A DNA stretch of 64,000 nucleotides from Acidobacteriota bacterium (GTDB taxonomy: Bacteria > Acidobacteriota > Terriglobia > Acidiferrales > UBA7541), in NCBI GenBank assembly GCA_003225315.1, contig QHZD01000022.1, positions 1-64,000 on the forward strand, given 5' to 3'. Position numbers and translations under genes: made by a program. Positions 8,262-17,305 of this stretch are shown here, piece after piece (within the stretch, counting starts at the first letter, position 1; each line of letters starts with the position of its first letter). The notes under the pieces are model-generated. The model saw nothing but the letters and a program-made list of their open reading frames with translations. It was not told the origin of the DNA and did not search any database.

Positions 8262-9752
8262 ATGACGAATCATCATCTCAAATGGGTCAAATGGGCCATG
8301 TGCATGCTTGCGGTGTCCACGTGGCTTACGGGGCCTTTTTCTAATGCTTCTCAAAGCGCGAACCACACCTCGAAGCGGTCCGATGCCGTTGCTCCAACGT
8401 GCGTGGACAATTCACCGGCGGTGTGGTTCGCCTCGCCCACGGGGAACGATGAGAGCTCCGATCCACACAACCACAATACTCCCATGACTTTCCGTGGCAC
8501 GGCAGAAGCGGCTCAGCTTGGTGACAAGGTCTGTGTGATGGGAGGAACTTATGCGCAGGTACAGACTTTTTATCCTCCGTGAAGCGGGACGCCGTCGGCG
8601 TGGATCGTTTATCAGGCCTATGGCGACGGCCCGGCTAACATCCTTTGGGCCGCCAGTGGCCTGCATTGCCCGCCGGAGGGAACTGACGACTGCACGATGA
8701 TCAACGTGAACGCTCTACACGGAAACTCGTACCTGGAATTCCGGGGATTGAACTTCGACGGACGAGGCCTGGCCGGGAACGCGTTCGCCTGCAACAATTC
8801 GCATCACTTACGGTACATCGGCAATACGGTATTCAACGTTCAGGGATCGGGGATCGGCGCGGTTCAGTGCGACTACCTGACCAGCGATCACAACATTGTC
8901 TATCACAGCGGATACTCCGGCACGCTGGCCAACTGGACCAGCGGGATTTCCTACAACCAAATCAAAGCGTTTGACTGCAACGACGGGCTTCACAACGTAA
9001 TTTCCAACAACATCGTGGTGGGTCAATACGACAATTCCCCGAACCACAGCGACGGCAACGCGTTCATCCTAGACATCGATGCGACGCCTTCAGGGTGCGC
9101 CGGGACGGCCGCTCCCTATGAACCGGCAGCACTGATCGTCAATAATGTCGCCTACGGAAACGGCGGCAGGTGCGCCGAGGCACTTCAGGTGAGTTTCTTC
9201 TGGATGATGGCGAACAACACCTGCTTCAAGAATAATTTGGACAATGTGAATGCCAACCAGGCCAACGCGGCTTCCCTGGATTCCAACACGGCAAGCAATG
9301 GATATTTCGCGAACAACATCAGTGTTTCCTGGCAAGCGTCGAATCCACCTTACGATCAGCGAAACGCGAACGTGAATATCCAATATTTCGCGAACCTGGC
9401 CTGGGGAGCGCCGCGCTTTGCTGATCCTTCCGGAGCCGACTTTTGCGCAAAGAGCCCGCAGTTCATCAAAGCAGACCCGACGACCGTCGCGCCGCCTTAT
9501 TTTGATCCCTCCGCCTCTGGACAGTATGCCACCGCGGAGCCGCCTTTCTTGCTGAGAAACGGACTGGCACTTCAGCCCGGCAGCCCCGCTCGATGCCGGG
9601 GAGTTGATCCCACCACGCTTCCGGGAGTGCCCGCACAAATAGCCGCGGATATGAAAAATCCCTCCAACGTCTATTTCATCTATAGAAACCTCAACGGGAA
9701 CGCGCGTCCCTGTATGGGAAGCTGCTGGGATTTAGGCGCTTATCAGCACTGA
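8262..9752 (+). pseudogene. Secreted parallel beta-helix protein, interrupted by one TGA
   Basis: One reading frame codes for a protein nearly identical in layout to the intact neighbour at 10086-11561, but TGA at 8580-8582 stops it after 106 residues. The neighbour has CGA (Arg) at that place within YPLRSGTPSAW, so a single C-to-T change explains it. The rest (8583-9752) is otherwise intact and ends in the same WDLGAYQH. It begins with a signal peptide (MCMLAVSTWLTGPFSNAS region) and has the PAVWFASPTGND opening of secreted right-handed beta-helix proteins. An ATG at 8697 could start a product without the export signal. Recent decay, a programmed stop or a sequencing error are all possible. 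Confidence 0.85.
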
Positions 9753-10085
9753 CATCACCGCGGTCAAGATATTTGGCACCAAAACGCTGAGTGAGAGGGC
9801 TAGACGGGCCGCTACGATGTCCTCCGCGCCCGCGTCTTTCCGTTTCCAGTGCGCCACAGATTCCCCCATACTGGATTGCAAGATTCACCCGATTGAGTGT
9901 TCCCCTGTTGTCGTATACAAACATCACTGTTGAGTGGTCCTTGGAGTCCCGGGGCGGTCCTCAAACCTAGCCTGCGACGCTGATCCCCACCAAGGTGTTG
10001 TGAAAACCGCCAAGGACCTGGCCACCCGCAAGAGCTTGCGTGTAATCCACGTGTTCAACAAGGATCGCCTCTGGAGGATCGATTC
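9753..10085. other. Intergenic region between tandem paralogues
   Basis: A 333-base gap with no gene. Its right part (from about 9943) is a diverged copy of the region ahead of the first paralogue. GGAGGA about eight bases before the ATG at 10086 serves as ribosome binding site. Confidence 0.55.
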
Positions 10086-11561
10086 ATGAAACTACTCAGG
10101 CTTCTTTCGTGCCTGGCCGCTCTCGGAAACATGCTTACGGGCCCCTTCCTTGGCTCTTCTTATGGCACCGTTCGATTGTTGATGCCCTTTGCCGCGATTG
10201 ACACGACGAACTGCGTGGCCAACTCCGCAACGGTATGGTTTGCTGCGGCCAACGGGGACGACAGCAATGATGGAAGGACTCCCCAGACTCCCAAGGGGGT
10301 TTATGGCGCCGCCCAGGCGGCGCAGCCTGGTCATCGAATCTGCTTTATGGGGGGAACTTACCCCGAGACGGGGACTTTTTATCCGCTGCGAAGCGGGACG
10401 CCGTCGGCATGGATCGTGTACCAAGCTTATGGAGACGGGCCCGTAAATGTTGTTTGGACTCCTACGGCGATGCCTTGTCCGCCAGCTGGAGCTGCTGACT
10501 GCACCATGGTTAATGCCATACCCCAAAGCGGAAACTCGTATCTGGAATTCCGAGGATTCACGTTCTACGGGCGGGGACTTGCGGGGCATGCCTTCAGCTG
10601 TAACAATTCACACCATCTGCGATTTATCGGCAATACCGTATACAACGTTCAGGGAGCGGGCGTCAGCACCGTTCAGTGTGACTACGTGGTCAGCGATCAC
10701 AATATCGTGTATCACAGCGGGTATTCCGGGACGACTGCCAGCTGGACCAGCGGAATTTCCTACAACCAAATCAAAGCGTTTGACTGCAACGACGGACTTC
10801 ACAACGTCATTTCCAATAACATCGTGGTGGGCCAATACGACAATTCTCCATACCACAGCGATGGTAGCGGGTTCATTCTGGACATGGATTCCACGCCATC
10901 GGCGTGCAGCGGGACGACTGCTCCATATGAGCCGGCTGCACTGATAAGCAATAACGTGGCTTACGGGAACGGCGGCAGGTGTGCTGAGGCATTCGAGGTA
11001 AGTTTCTTCTGGATGATGACAAACAACACCTGCTACATCAACAATCTGGATAACGTGAATGCCAACCAGGCGAACACTGGTTCACTAAGCGCAAATGCAG
11101 CCAATAACGGATATTTTGCGGATAACATCAGTGTTTCCTGGCAAACGTCGAATCCACCTTATGATCAACGAAATGCGAACGCGAATATTCAGTACTTCGC
11201 GAACCTGGCATGGGGAGGGCCTTGCTGGCTGGACCCGGACGGCAGCGATTTTTGCGCCAATAATCCGCAGTTCATCAAGGCAGATCCCAGATTCGCCGCC
11301 GCGCCTTACTTTGATTCCACGGCCGCTGGACAGTACGCGCCCGCAGCGCCGCCCTTTTTGCTGGCGAACGGGCTTACGCTTCAGCCGGTGAGTCCGGTGT
11401 ACTGCCAGGGCGTTGATCCCACCACGCTACCCGGAGTGCCTGCACAAATCGCAGCAGACATGCAAAATCCCAGCAATGCTTATTACATTTATAAAGACTT
11501 CAACGGAAGCGCGCGCCCCGGCGCAGGAGGCTGCTGGGATCTAGGCGCGTATCAGCACTGA
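10086..11561 (+). CDS. Secreted right-handed parallel beta-helix protein
   Basis: A 491-residue exported protein. A signal peptide (about 1-27, KLLRLLSCLAALGNMLTGPF) is followed by an N-terminal ATVWFAAANGDDSNDG block typical of secreted beta-helix (NosD/pectate-lyase-like) proteins. The helix coils are seen as repeated N-rich turns: GNSYLEFRGF, HHLRFIGNTVYN, VVSDHNIVYHSGYSG, NVISNNIVVGQYDNSP, AALISNNVAYGNGG, WMMTNNTCYINN. No catalytic residues of a named polysaccharide lyase could be recognised. It is the intact member of a tandem pair with 8262-9752. A surface carbohydrate-binding or carbohydrate-cleaving role is inferred from the fold only. Confidence 0.82.
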   Translation: MKLLRLLSCLAALGNMLTGPFLGSSYGTVRLLMPFAAIDTTNCVANSATVWFAAANGDDSNDGRTPQTPKGVYGAAQAAQPGHRICFMGGTYPETGTFYPLRSGTPSAWIVYQAYGDGPVNVVWTPTAMPCPPAGAADCTMVNAIPQSGNSYLEFRGFTFYGRGLAGHAFSCNNSHHLRFIGNTVYNVQGAGVSTVQCDYVVSDHNIVYHSGYSGTTASWTSGISYNQIKAFDCNDGLHNVISNNIVVGQYDNSPYHSDGSGFILDMDSTPSACSGTTAPYEPAALISNNVAYGNGGRCAEAFEVSFFWMMTNNTCYINNLDNVNANQANTGSLSANAANNGYFADNISVSWQTSNPPYDQRNANANIQYFANLAWGGPCWLDPDGSDFCANNPQFIKADPRFAAAPYFDSTAAGQYAPAAPPFLLANGLTLQPVSPVYCQGVDPTTLPGVPAQIAADMQNPSNAYYIYKDFNGSARPGAGGCWDLGAYQH

Positions 11562-11605
11562 GTCGCCTCGACTCTCAGCCTTAATCGACGGCAAACCGCT
11601 CAGCG

Positions 11606-12247
11606 TCACCGCGGCGACGCTGCAGCCGCCTTGGATTTTCCATTTTTCGACTTGGCTGATTTCGACCAGCCGCCGAGATCGAGCGCAACGGACATGCAGG
11701 CGTCGCGGAGTTCGCCGGCGAGGGCGGGGTCGACCAAGGCGCGGGCGACGACCATGCCGCCGATGCATATAGAAGCGATGCCTTGCGCGGTGGCACGGCG
11801 AGGGCAGCCGTTCTGAGTCAAGCTGCGTTCCAGAACATTGACCATGGAGCGAAAAACGGTCTCGAAGGCGCTCCTGGCGGATTTGCCGCTGCGCGCGACA
11901 TCGGTGGGCAAGGCCACCATGGGGCAGGAGTCCTCAACGTTTTCAAAATGCTGTCGTGAAAGATAGGCGCGGACAACTTGCGGGCCGACGTCGGCGGAAG
12001 ATAGATCCACCTTCACACCTTCCCAACAACTCTTCCAATTCGGATCGGTGAAGAAACAGTTTAGGACCTCGGCGTAGAGATCGCTCTTGCTGTGGAAATA
12101 GCTGTAGAAGCCGCCGTGGGTGAGGCCCGCGCCCGCCATGATTTGCTGGATGGAGACACTCTCAAAGCCGTGGCGATTGAATAGCTTGCGCGCGCTTTCG
12201 ACGATGGCCTTCTTAACTACCGGACGATGACCAGCGGGATACGGCAT
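11606..12247 (-). CDS. TetR/AcrR-family repressor
   Basis: A 213-residue regulator. The N-terminal helix-turn-helix is clear: KKAIVESARKLFNRHGFESVSIQQIMAGAGLTHGGFYSYFHSKSDLYAEVL. The C-terminal ligand domain (SCPMVALPTDVARSGKSARSAFE) matches the subgroup near NemR/AcuR-type sensors, including the Cys in SCPM. Its Lys/Ala-rich tail is poorly ordered. The ATG at 12247 has AAGGAG nine bases upstream. It is divergent from an SRPBCC gene (12383), which it probably controls through the 135-base gap. The ligand is unknown. Confidence 0.88.
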   Translation of the reverse strand: MPYPAGHRPVVKKAIVESARKLFNRHGFESVSIQQIMAGAGLTHGGFYSYFHSKSDLYAEVLNCFFTDPNWKSCWEGVKVDLSSADVGPQVVRAYLSRQHFENVEDSCPMVALPTDVARSGKSARSAFETVFRSMVNVLERSLTQNGCPRRATAQGIASICIGGMVVARALVDPALAGELRDACMSVALDLGGWSKSAKSKNGKSKAAAASPR

Positions 12248-12308
12248 AGGAGTTCTCCTTCTGAGTGGCGCTGAAGTATGCCTCGGAGAAGGGTACCGTA
12301 GCCAGGAA

Positions 12309-12325
12309 AAGATTATCTTGAACAT
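12309..12325. promoter_or_regulatory. Candidate TetR operator in divergent gap
   Basis: AAGATTATCTT (12309-12319) is an inverted repeat with five-base arms. It runs into TTGAACAT (12318-12325), identical to the half-site of the palindrome ahead of the second TetR gene (45805-45818). Its position between divergent regulator and target fits an operator. Confidence 0.3.
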
Positions 12326-12382
12326 ATTTTGGCGGGGTGCTCTGATGCGTTGCGGTCGCGCGACGAAAGACGGAGGACAAGA

Positions 12383-12949
12383 ATGAGCGAAAGAAAGAAT
12401 TCGAGTGCACTTACGAATACGCCGACAAGACGGCAATGGATTGCAGGGATGGCCGTGGCATTTTGCGGCGTGACTCTGAGATCAAGCGAGGCATGGGCAC
12501 GGGTCGAGGAAGAGATTTCGCATTCGGCGGAAGCGATTCACCAGGAACCGGTTTTCAAAGCGAGCCGGAAGCGCGTCTACGAAGCGCTTACAGATGCGAA
12601 ACAATTCGAGAAGGTCGTGCAGCTTAGCGCAGCAATGAAGTCCGGGATGGCGCCGGGAGCCAAGTCCGCGGAGATCAGCCGTGAAGCGGGCGGGGCGTTC
12701 TCACTTTTCGGCGGGTACGTCACGGGAAGGCAGGTGGAACTTGTCCCGAACGAGCGAATCGTCCAAGCGTGGCGAGCGGGTGGCTGGGATCCTGGAGATT
12801 ACTCGATTGCGAGATTTCAGCTGGTAGAACAAGGCACGGGGACAAAGATAGTGTTTGACCATGCTGGATTTCCCAAGGGCGATGCGGAACACCTTGCGGA
12901 GGGCTGGAAGATTAATTATTGGGAACCGTTGGAGAAATTCCTGGGTTAG
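12383..12949 (+). CDS. SRPBCC/AHA1-type protein with N-terminal export-like segment
   Basis: A 188-residue protein. Residues about 50-188 follow the SRPBCC (START-like) ligand-binding fold of the AHA1/activator group: HQEPVFKASRKRVYEALTDAKQFEKV, GGAFSLFGGYVTGRQVELVPNERIVQAWRAGGWDPG, and GTKIVFDHAGFP through WKINYWEPLEKFLG. The N-terminus has TRRQWIAGMAVAFCGVTL followed by EAWA, which looks like a Tat signal, unusual for this family. The ATG at 12383 has GGAGG seven bases upstream. It is divergent from the TetR gene and likely its regulatory target. The ligand is unknown. Confidence 0.8.
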   Translation: MSERKNSSALTNTPTRRQWIAGMAVAFCGVTLRSSEAWARVEEEISHSAEAIHQEPVFKASRKRVYEALTDAKQFEKVVQLSAAMKSGMAPGAKSAEISREAGGAFSLFGGYVTGRQVELVPNERIVQAWRAGGWDPGDYSIARFQLVEQGTGTKIVFDHAGFPKGDAEHLAEGWKINYWEPLEKFLG

Positions 12950-12962
12950 ACGCGGGGATCGA

Positions 12963-13295
12963 TTACGGATTGAACCTAAATTCCAAGGTAGCCGTTGTTT
13001 CGGCACCAGCGGGTGCGTACTTCCAGCTCTTGAGCGTTTCTTCGACCGCATTCACAAGCAACGGATGGCCACCGATGATTTTGGTGATTTTGATCTGGCC
13101 GTCGGGGGCGATCACGACTTGGACCTTTACGACTCCGGTAACGCGGAATCTCCTGGCTGTTTCTGGATAGGCGGGCGCGGGATTTGAAATCACCTTGCGT
13201 GTCTCTTGCGCCGGAAGATCAACAGTCGTCAGGAACAGGGCCATGGCCAAAAAGACGCGGATTGCTATTTTCGTAGTTTTCGCTTTCTCGTCCAT
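12963..13295 (-). CDS. Stand-alone periplasmic TonB C-terminal domain protein
   Basis: A 110-residue protein: a short N-terminal hydrophobic segment (VFLAMALFLTTVDLPAQ) and a TonB C-terminal-like domain (PAYPETARRFRVTGVVKVQVVIAPDGQI, GHPLLVNAVEETLKSWKYAPA). It lacks the Pro-rich periplasm-spanning region of true TonB, so it is an energy-transducer-like or periplasmic peptide-binding module. No ExbB/ExbD genes are nearby. It converges with the SRPBCC gene, separated by 13 bases. Short proteins of this kind are frequent in acidobacteria; the role is not known. Confidence 0.85.
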   Translation of the reverse strand: MDEKAKTTKIAIRVFLAMALFLTTVDLPAQETRKVISNPAPAYPETARRFRVTGVVKVQVVIAPDGQIKITKIIGGHPLLVNAVEETLKSWKYAPAGAETTATLEFRFNP

Positions 13296-13531
13296 GACGG
13301 TCTCTCTCTATACCAGGCTACGTCTGACCAACATAGCGCGAAACAGACGTCAGGGCACCTTCGCGGGCGTACAGGTGTGTCTCGCGAAAAACTGGCCTGT
13401 GGTTCAGGTAAGGAATTCTTACATTGATGAAAAGAGACCTTGCGGCGTTCAGTGTTAGCCAGAAACAAGAGACGGTCACGGAAGAACGAAACAGATCCCG
13501 CCGAATACAGCGGACTCGCTTCAGCGCTACG

Positions 13532-14755
13532 CTAAATGACGCGGCGGGGCAACAACGGGTTGAGGTGCATGGTGAGGTCGTAGACGGAAGCACCGCAGGA
13601 TTCGGAAACATCCTCGGGGCGGGAGCCCGGCCGCCAGTCAAAGAAAGTGGCGACGTCGCCGATCCTGACGCGCTCTTCGCTTCCCACTTCGACAATGCAA
13701 TGGCTAGCGGAAACGGAGGCAATGACGGGATAAAGATCTCCGTTGATGCGGACCTTCGCGCCCCTGTCGCGAGTGAGCGCGGCGTTGCGGGGCCAGCCGT
13801 CGGCGTGGCCAACGGGCAGCGTGGCCACGCATACGTCGTCCTTGGCGAGATAAGCGCGGTTGTAGCCCGCGCTGTCGCCTTTGCGCAATTTCTTCACGTA
13901 GATGACGCGGGCCTTCAGGCTAATCGCGGGGCGAAGATCCATAATTGATGTGTGCCGAAATTCGTTTTCGGAGTAAATGCCGTAAATGGCCATGCCCGGG
14001 CGCACCATGTCGAGGAATGCCTCGGGATGCTGGAAAAGACTGAAGCTGGAAGCAGCGTGCTTTCTTCCAAGAGTGATGCCTTCTTTTTCGAGAGAAGCGC
14101 AAGTTTCGTGGAAGCGGCGAAGCTGCTCTTTGTCGAAATCGGGATCTTCGGTAAAAGTCATCATCGTTCCATGAATGCTGACAGACTTGCGGCCGGCAAG
14201 ATCGCGAATGAGCGTCGCGGCGTCTCGATAGGGCACGCCGACGCGGCCGATGCCGGTGTCGATGCAGATGTGGAGGGGGACGGGCTTTTGCGTTTTGGCG
14301 GCACTCTTGTCCAGCGCGGGGCCCAGAAGGGTATAGACCATGGGCGTGATGCCGCGGGCGACGGCGTCTTCGAGATTGCGATCGTCGAACGGGCCGAGAA
14401 GGAGAATCGGCTTGCGAATGCCGGCGTCGCGCAAAGTGATAGCTTCGTGCAGCTTCACGACGGCGAAACCGAAGATTTCCCGCTGAGGCTCGAGGATCTG
14501 GGCGACATTGGTCACGCCCATGCCGTAGCCGTTATTTTTGACGACGGCAAGGATGGGACGAGAAGCCACACGGCGGGAGATTTCCTGGACGTTATGGCGC
14601 AAGTTTTCGCGGTGAATCTCCACCCAAGGATCGAAGGAGGAATCTTTCGAAGTGGCTTCTGAGGTTTGCGAGGTGGCTGCGAAAGATGGAGAAGCTTCGA
14701 GGATCGCGGGGAGGGCGAGACCAGTTTCGAGAAAGGACCGCCGCGAGGATTTCAT
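13532..14755 (-). CDS. Tat-exported alanine-racemase-family enzyme
   Basis: A 407-residue PLP enzyme of the fold-III alanine racemase family. Residues 4-22 form a Tat signal (SSRRSFLETGLALPAI). The PLP lysine is Lys73 in VVKNNGYGMG (family usual AVVKANAYGHG) and the opposite catalytic Tyr is Tyr298 in GYNRAYLA. Motifs DTGIGRVG and DMVRPGMAIYG are intact. PVGHADGWPR has His317 where alanine racemases normally have Tyr (GYADGYPR). Export and this change suggest a periplasmic, perhaps broad-specificity, amino-acid racemase and not the housekeeping Alr. It follows the zinc-ribbon gene by seven bases and is probably in one operon with it. Confidence 0.85.
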   Translation of the reverse strand: MKSSRRSFLETGLALPAILEASPSFAATSQTSEATSKDSSFDPWVEIHRENLRHNVQEISRRVASRPILAVVKNNGYGMGVTNVAQILEPQREIFGFAVVKLHEAITLRDAGIRKPILLLGPFDDRNLEDAVARGITPMVYTLLGPALDKSAAKTQKPVPLHICIDTGIGRVGVPYRDAATLIRDLAGRKSVSIHGTMMTFTEDPDFDKEQLRRFHETCASLEKEGITLGRKHAASSFSLFQHPEAFLDMVRPGMAIYGIYSENEFRHTSIMDLRPAISLKARVIYVKKLRKGDSAGYNRAYLAKDDVCVATLPVGHADGWPRNAALTRDRGAKVRINGDLYPVIASVSASHCIVEVGSEERVRIGDVATFFDWRPGSRPEDVSESCGASVYDLTMHLNPLLPRRVI

Positions 14756-14762
14756 GCCGCAG

Positions 14763-15242
14763 CTACTTCTTGAACAGATTCTCGAAGGCCTGGCGGGCGT
14801 CCGTGTGGCGCGGAGGAGCAGAGGGAGCGGAACCGGATGCCGAAGGCTGAGTATAGGACGTTGGCGCGGTATCTTTTTCGATGGTCGTGCGGAATTCGTA
14901 GAACTTGCACGTATTCTTCGCGTCTTTGGGAGAGATGCGCTCCGGGATCGGCTGGGTGCATTCGAACTGCGCGCCGGAATCGAAAAAGCGGCACTGCTTG
15001 CAGCAGTGCAATTCGGCCTGGCACTTGGGGCATGTGCCGTTGGGATCGAAGCCCGGCGTGAGGACGGCGCCGCAATTGGAACAGCGCGCGCGTGTGACCG
15101 TGCCGACCATGCGCGGCGTGCGAGGCCCGAATTGATCGGCGCCGCGCGGCCCGCCAGCGGGTGGCTTCCGGTCGTGCGACTTATCCTTCTTCTCTTGCTT
15201 TTCCGCGTCGCGGTAACCGCGGTGACCGTATTTCCGATCCAC
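14763..15242 (-). CDS. Zinc-ribbon protein of unknown function
   Basis: A 159-residue soluble protein. The basic N-terminus (KYGHRGYRDAEKQEKK) is followed by a double zinc-ribbon region with CSNCGAVL, CPKCQAELHCCKQCRFFD and later Cys residues in FECTQPIP and NTCKFYEF. The C-terminal third is Ser/Pro-rich, ending DARQAFENLFKK. The start is a GTG at 15242 with GGAGG five bases upstream, a better start than any internal ATG. The gene ends seven bases before the racemase gene, which suggests co-transcription. The motif set suggests metal binding; I do not recognise a named function. Confidence 0.75.
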   Translation of the reverse strand: MDRKYGHRGYRDAEKQEKKDKSHDRKPPAGGPRGADQFGPRTPRMVGTVTRARCSNCGAVLTPGFDPNGTCPKCQAELHCCKQCRFFDSGAQFECTQPIPERISPKDAKNTCKFYEFRTTIEKDTAPTSYTQPSASGSAPSAPPRHTDARQAFENLFKK

Positions 15243-15424
15243 AAACGCCTCCGTCCGCCAGTCTCGACGGACTGCAACGGCTACGACTCATACTTTTGCG
15301 CTGCCGCGCTTGCCAACTTGGCTTGTATCCAATCGGATTGTTACACTCGGCAGGACGGCTCACTCATTCCCTAGAGATATCTTGCAGAATTGCGAACGTC
15401 CAGCGAGCAGGAGATGGAACCTCT

Positions 15425-15746
15425 ATGTTTGTAGCGCTCTGGGAGTACGAAGTCAAGCCGGGTTGTGAAAAAAGGTTCGAGGAAGCCTATGGCCCGTCGG
15501 GCGGCTGGGTCAGGCTCTTCCGGAGCGACTTGAACTACTGCGAGACGCGACTCTTGCGTGATCCTTTTCGTCCCGCGATTTACCTCACGCTCGATTTCTG
15601 GGATTCGCACAGTGGCTTATGAGGAATTCATGACGACGCACAAGGACAAGTACAAGGCGCTTGACTCTCTGGGTCACGAATTAACGAGCAACGAGCGGCG
15701 GGTTGGCGGGTACGAAACGGTCGAACGAACTCAAGGCGACCTTTAG
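15425..15746 (+). pseudogene. Frameshifted dimeric alpha-beta-barrel (monooxygenase-like) gene
   Basis: The frame from ATG 15425 gives MFVALWEYEVKPGCEKRFEE through YLTLDFWDSHS and then stops at TGA 15620-15622. The next frame continues the same domain with AYEEFMTTHKDKYKALDSLG, HELTSNERRVGGYETVER, ending at 15746. Removing one G near 15612-15613 restores a continuous protein of about 107 residues resembling antibiotic-biosynthesis-monooxygenase/DUF family barrels. It is therefore a one-base frameshift: a decayed gene or a sequencing error. Its end overlaps the convergent hpnE end by four bases. Confidence 0.7.
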
Positions 15747-17305
15747 GAACCAAATCTTCTGAGCCGGTCTCCTTTGCGGAGCTCCCGGACGTAGGTTTCT
15801 GAATCAAGCGATTTTTCCCCGTCTTTCCGAAGACCAATCAGGGCGCGCGTGGATTGCCTGCGGACATCGGGAGAATCAACGAGGGCAGTATGCTTCCCCA
15901 CCCACATGGCGATGAAACCATCGGGTGGAAGATCGGGCTGGAGGAATTTTAGCGGCGTTCCGTCGGAACGGAGAAGGGCTTCCGCGGCAAGGTAGCCGCT
16001 CCGCACCGCGCCTTCCATCGTGGCGGGCCAGCCGGTATCGGTCCAATCACCGGCCAAAAACAAGCGCGGGATCGAAGTTTGCTGCCTGGGGCGCCAGCGA
16101 TCGACGCCGGGCTCGGGCGAAAAGGTGGCGGCGGCCTCCTTGATCACCGTGGCTTTCACTAATTCGGCGTTGCGTGCCGCAGGCAGAGCTTTCCGCACCT
16201 CCTCTAAACAGAGGTCGATGATTTCCTGGCGCGGCTTCTGCAGCAAATCGTAAGAAGCGCTGATGACCAACTGGAGGTACTGTCCGGTCAGAGCCTGTCC
16301 GTTCGAATCTCCGTAGAGAGCGGTCTTATTGAAGATCCACTGCGTGGTGGTGTCCAGGAGCGTCACGAAAGGCTCCTTCATCACCGGGCGGTCAAACCAG
16401 AAATGCACTCCAGTGATGGGCGCGACTTTAATCTTCTCCAGATTGGAGAGCGCCGGATCGCTTTGCTTCATGCTTTGTGGTAACAGCTCCGCCAGCACAG
16501 CGTGAGGCACGGCGAACACGTAATCATCGGCCGTCTCCTCTCGCCCTTCGTCGAGGCGAATTCCGGCGAGTTCGCCATTTTCCATTTTCAGGCCGCGCAC
16601 CGGAGCGCGGAGAACCACTTCCCCGCCCCGGCGCTCGATTTCGGATTTGCAGCCGTCGTACAGATTCGCGAGCGGCACGGCGGGCACTCCCATGCGGTAG
16701 CCAGTGCTGTTCGAAAGAAAAACCTTCCAGAAAACATCAACGCCGAAGCGGGCGTCGGTGCGATCCAATTCTTCGTCAAGAGCGCTCACGAGGACCAATC
16801 GCCAGAAACGCTCGATGGCACGCTTCGTCTGGCCGCGGCGACGGAGCCATTCGAGCATGGAGATGCCGCCCTTTTCCTGGAGATCGGGGGGATTCCCCTG
16901 GGTCTGCAAGATGTCGAGCATGGCGCGCGCGATGGAAAGCTTGTCGAGAAGCGAAAGAGGCGCAAAGGCGGCAAACGAACCGGTCAGATGAAATGGCGCG
17001 GGCAAGAACCCGGCTTGCATCTTTCCCCGGCGGCCCTGCGGGTCGAGAAAGAGGAGCCGGTCGAAAAACTTGATTTTGCCGGCGGCGCCGATGCGGCGGT
17101 AGAAATCCTCAAGATTGGTGCAGCAACCAAGGGTCACATGCTGGCAATTGTCCACGTGCTCGCCGTCGGGCAACACGTAGGAGGTCGCCCGGCCGCCGAG
17201 GAAGGGACGCTGTTCAAACAGCCGTACGCGCCAGCCGGATTCAGCCAGCGCGACGCCGGCGGCCAGCCCCGCCAGCCCGCCGCCGATCACGATCACGCTT
17301 TTCAA
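15743..17305 (-). CDS. hpnE: Hydroxysqualene dehydroxylase HpnE
   Basis: FAD-dependent oxidoreductase of 520 residues that reduces hydroxysqualene to squalene in the HpnCDE route. The N-terminal dinucleotide motif is VIVIGGGLAGLAAGVALAE with RPFLGGRATSY following, as in the amine-oxidase/phytoene-desaturase family; the C-terminal FAD motif RLFLAGDWTDTGWPATMEGAVRSGYLAA is intact. The start is a TTG (17305) with GGAAGAG about eight bases upstream. It overlaps the 3' end of the upstream hpnC-hpnD gene by 65 bases, so the two are likely translationally linked. It is the last gene of the hopanoid operon. Confidence 0.92.
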   Translation of the reverse strand: MKSVIVIGGGLAGLAAGVALAESGWRVRLFEQRPFLGGRATSYVLPDGEHVDNCQHVTLGCCTNLEDFYRRIGAAGKIKFFDRLLFLDPQGRRGKMQAGFLPAPFHLTGSFAAFAPLSLLDKLSIARAMLDILQTQGNPPDLQEKGGISMLEWLRRRGQTKRAIERFWRLVLVSALDEELDRTDARFGVDVFWKVFLSNSTGYRMGVPAVPLANLYDGCKSEIERRGGEVVLRAPVRGLKMENGELAGIRLDEGREETADDYVFAVPHAVLAELLPQSMKQSDPALSNLEKIKVAPITGVHFWFDRPVMKEPFVTLLDTTTQWIFNKTALYGDSNGQALTGQYLQLVISASYDLLQKPRQEIIDLCLEEVRKALPAARNAELVKATVIKEAAATFSPEPGVDRWRPRQQTSIPRLFLAGDWTDTGWPATMEGAVRSGYLAAEALLRSDGTPLKFLQPDLPPDGFIAMWVGKHTALVDSPDVRRQSTRALIGLRKDGEKSLDSETYVRELRKGDRLRRFGS

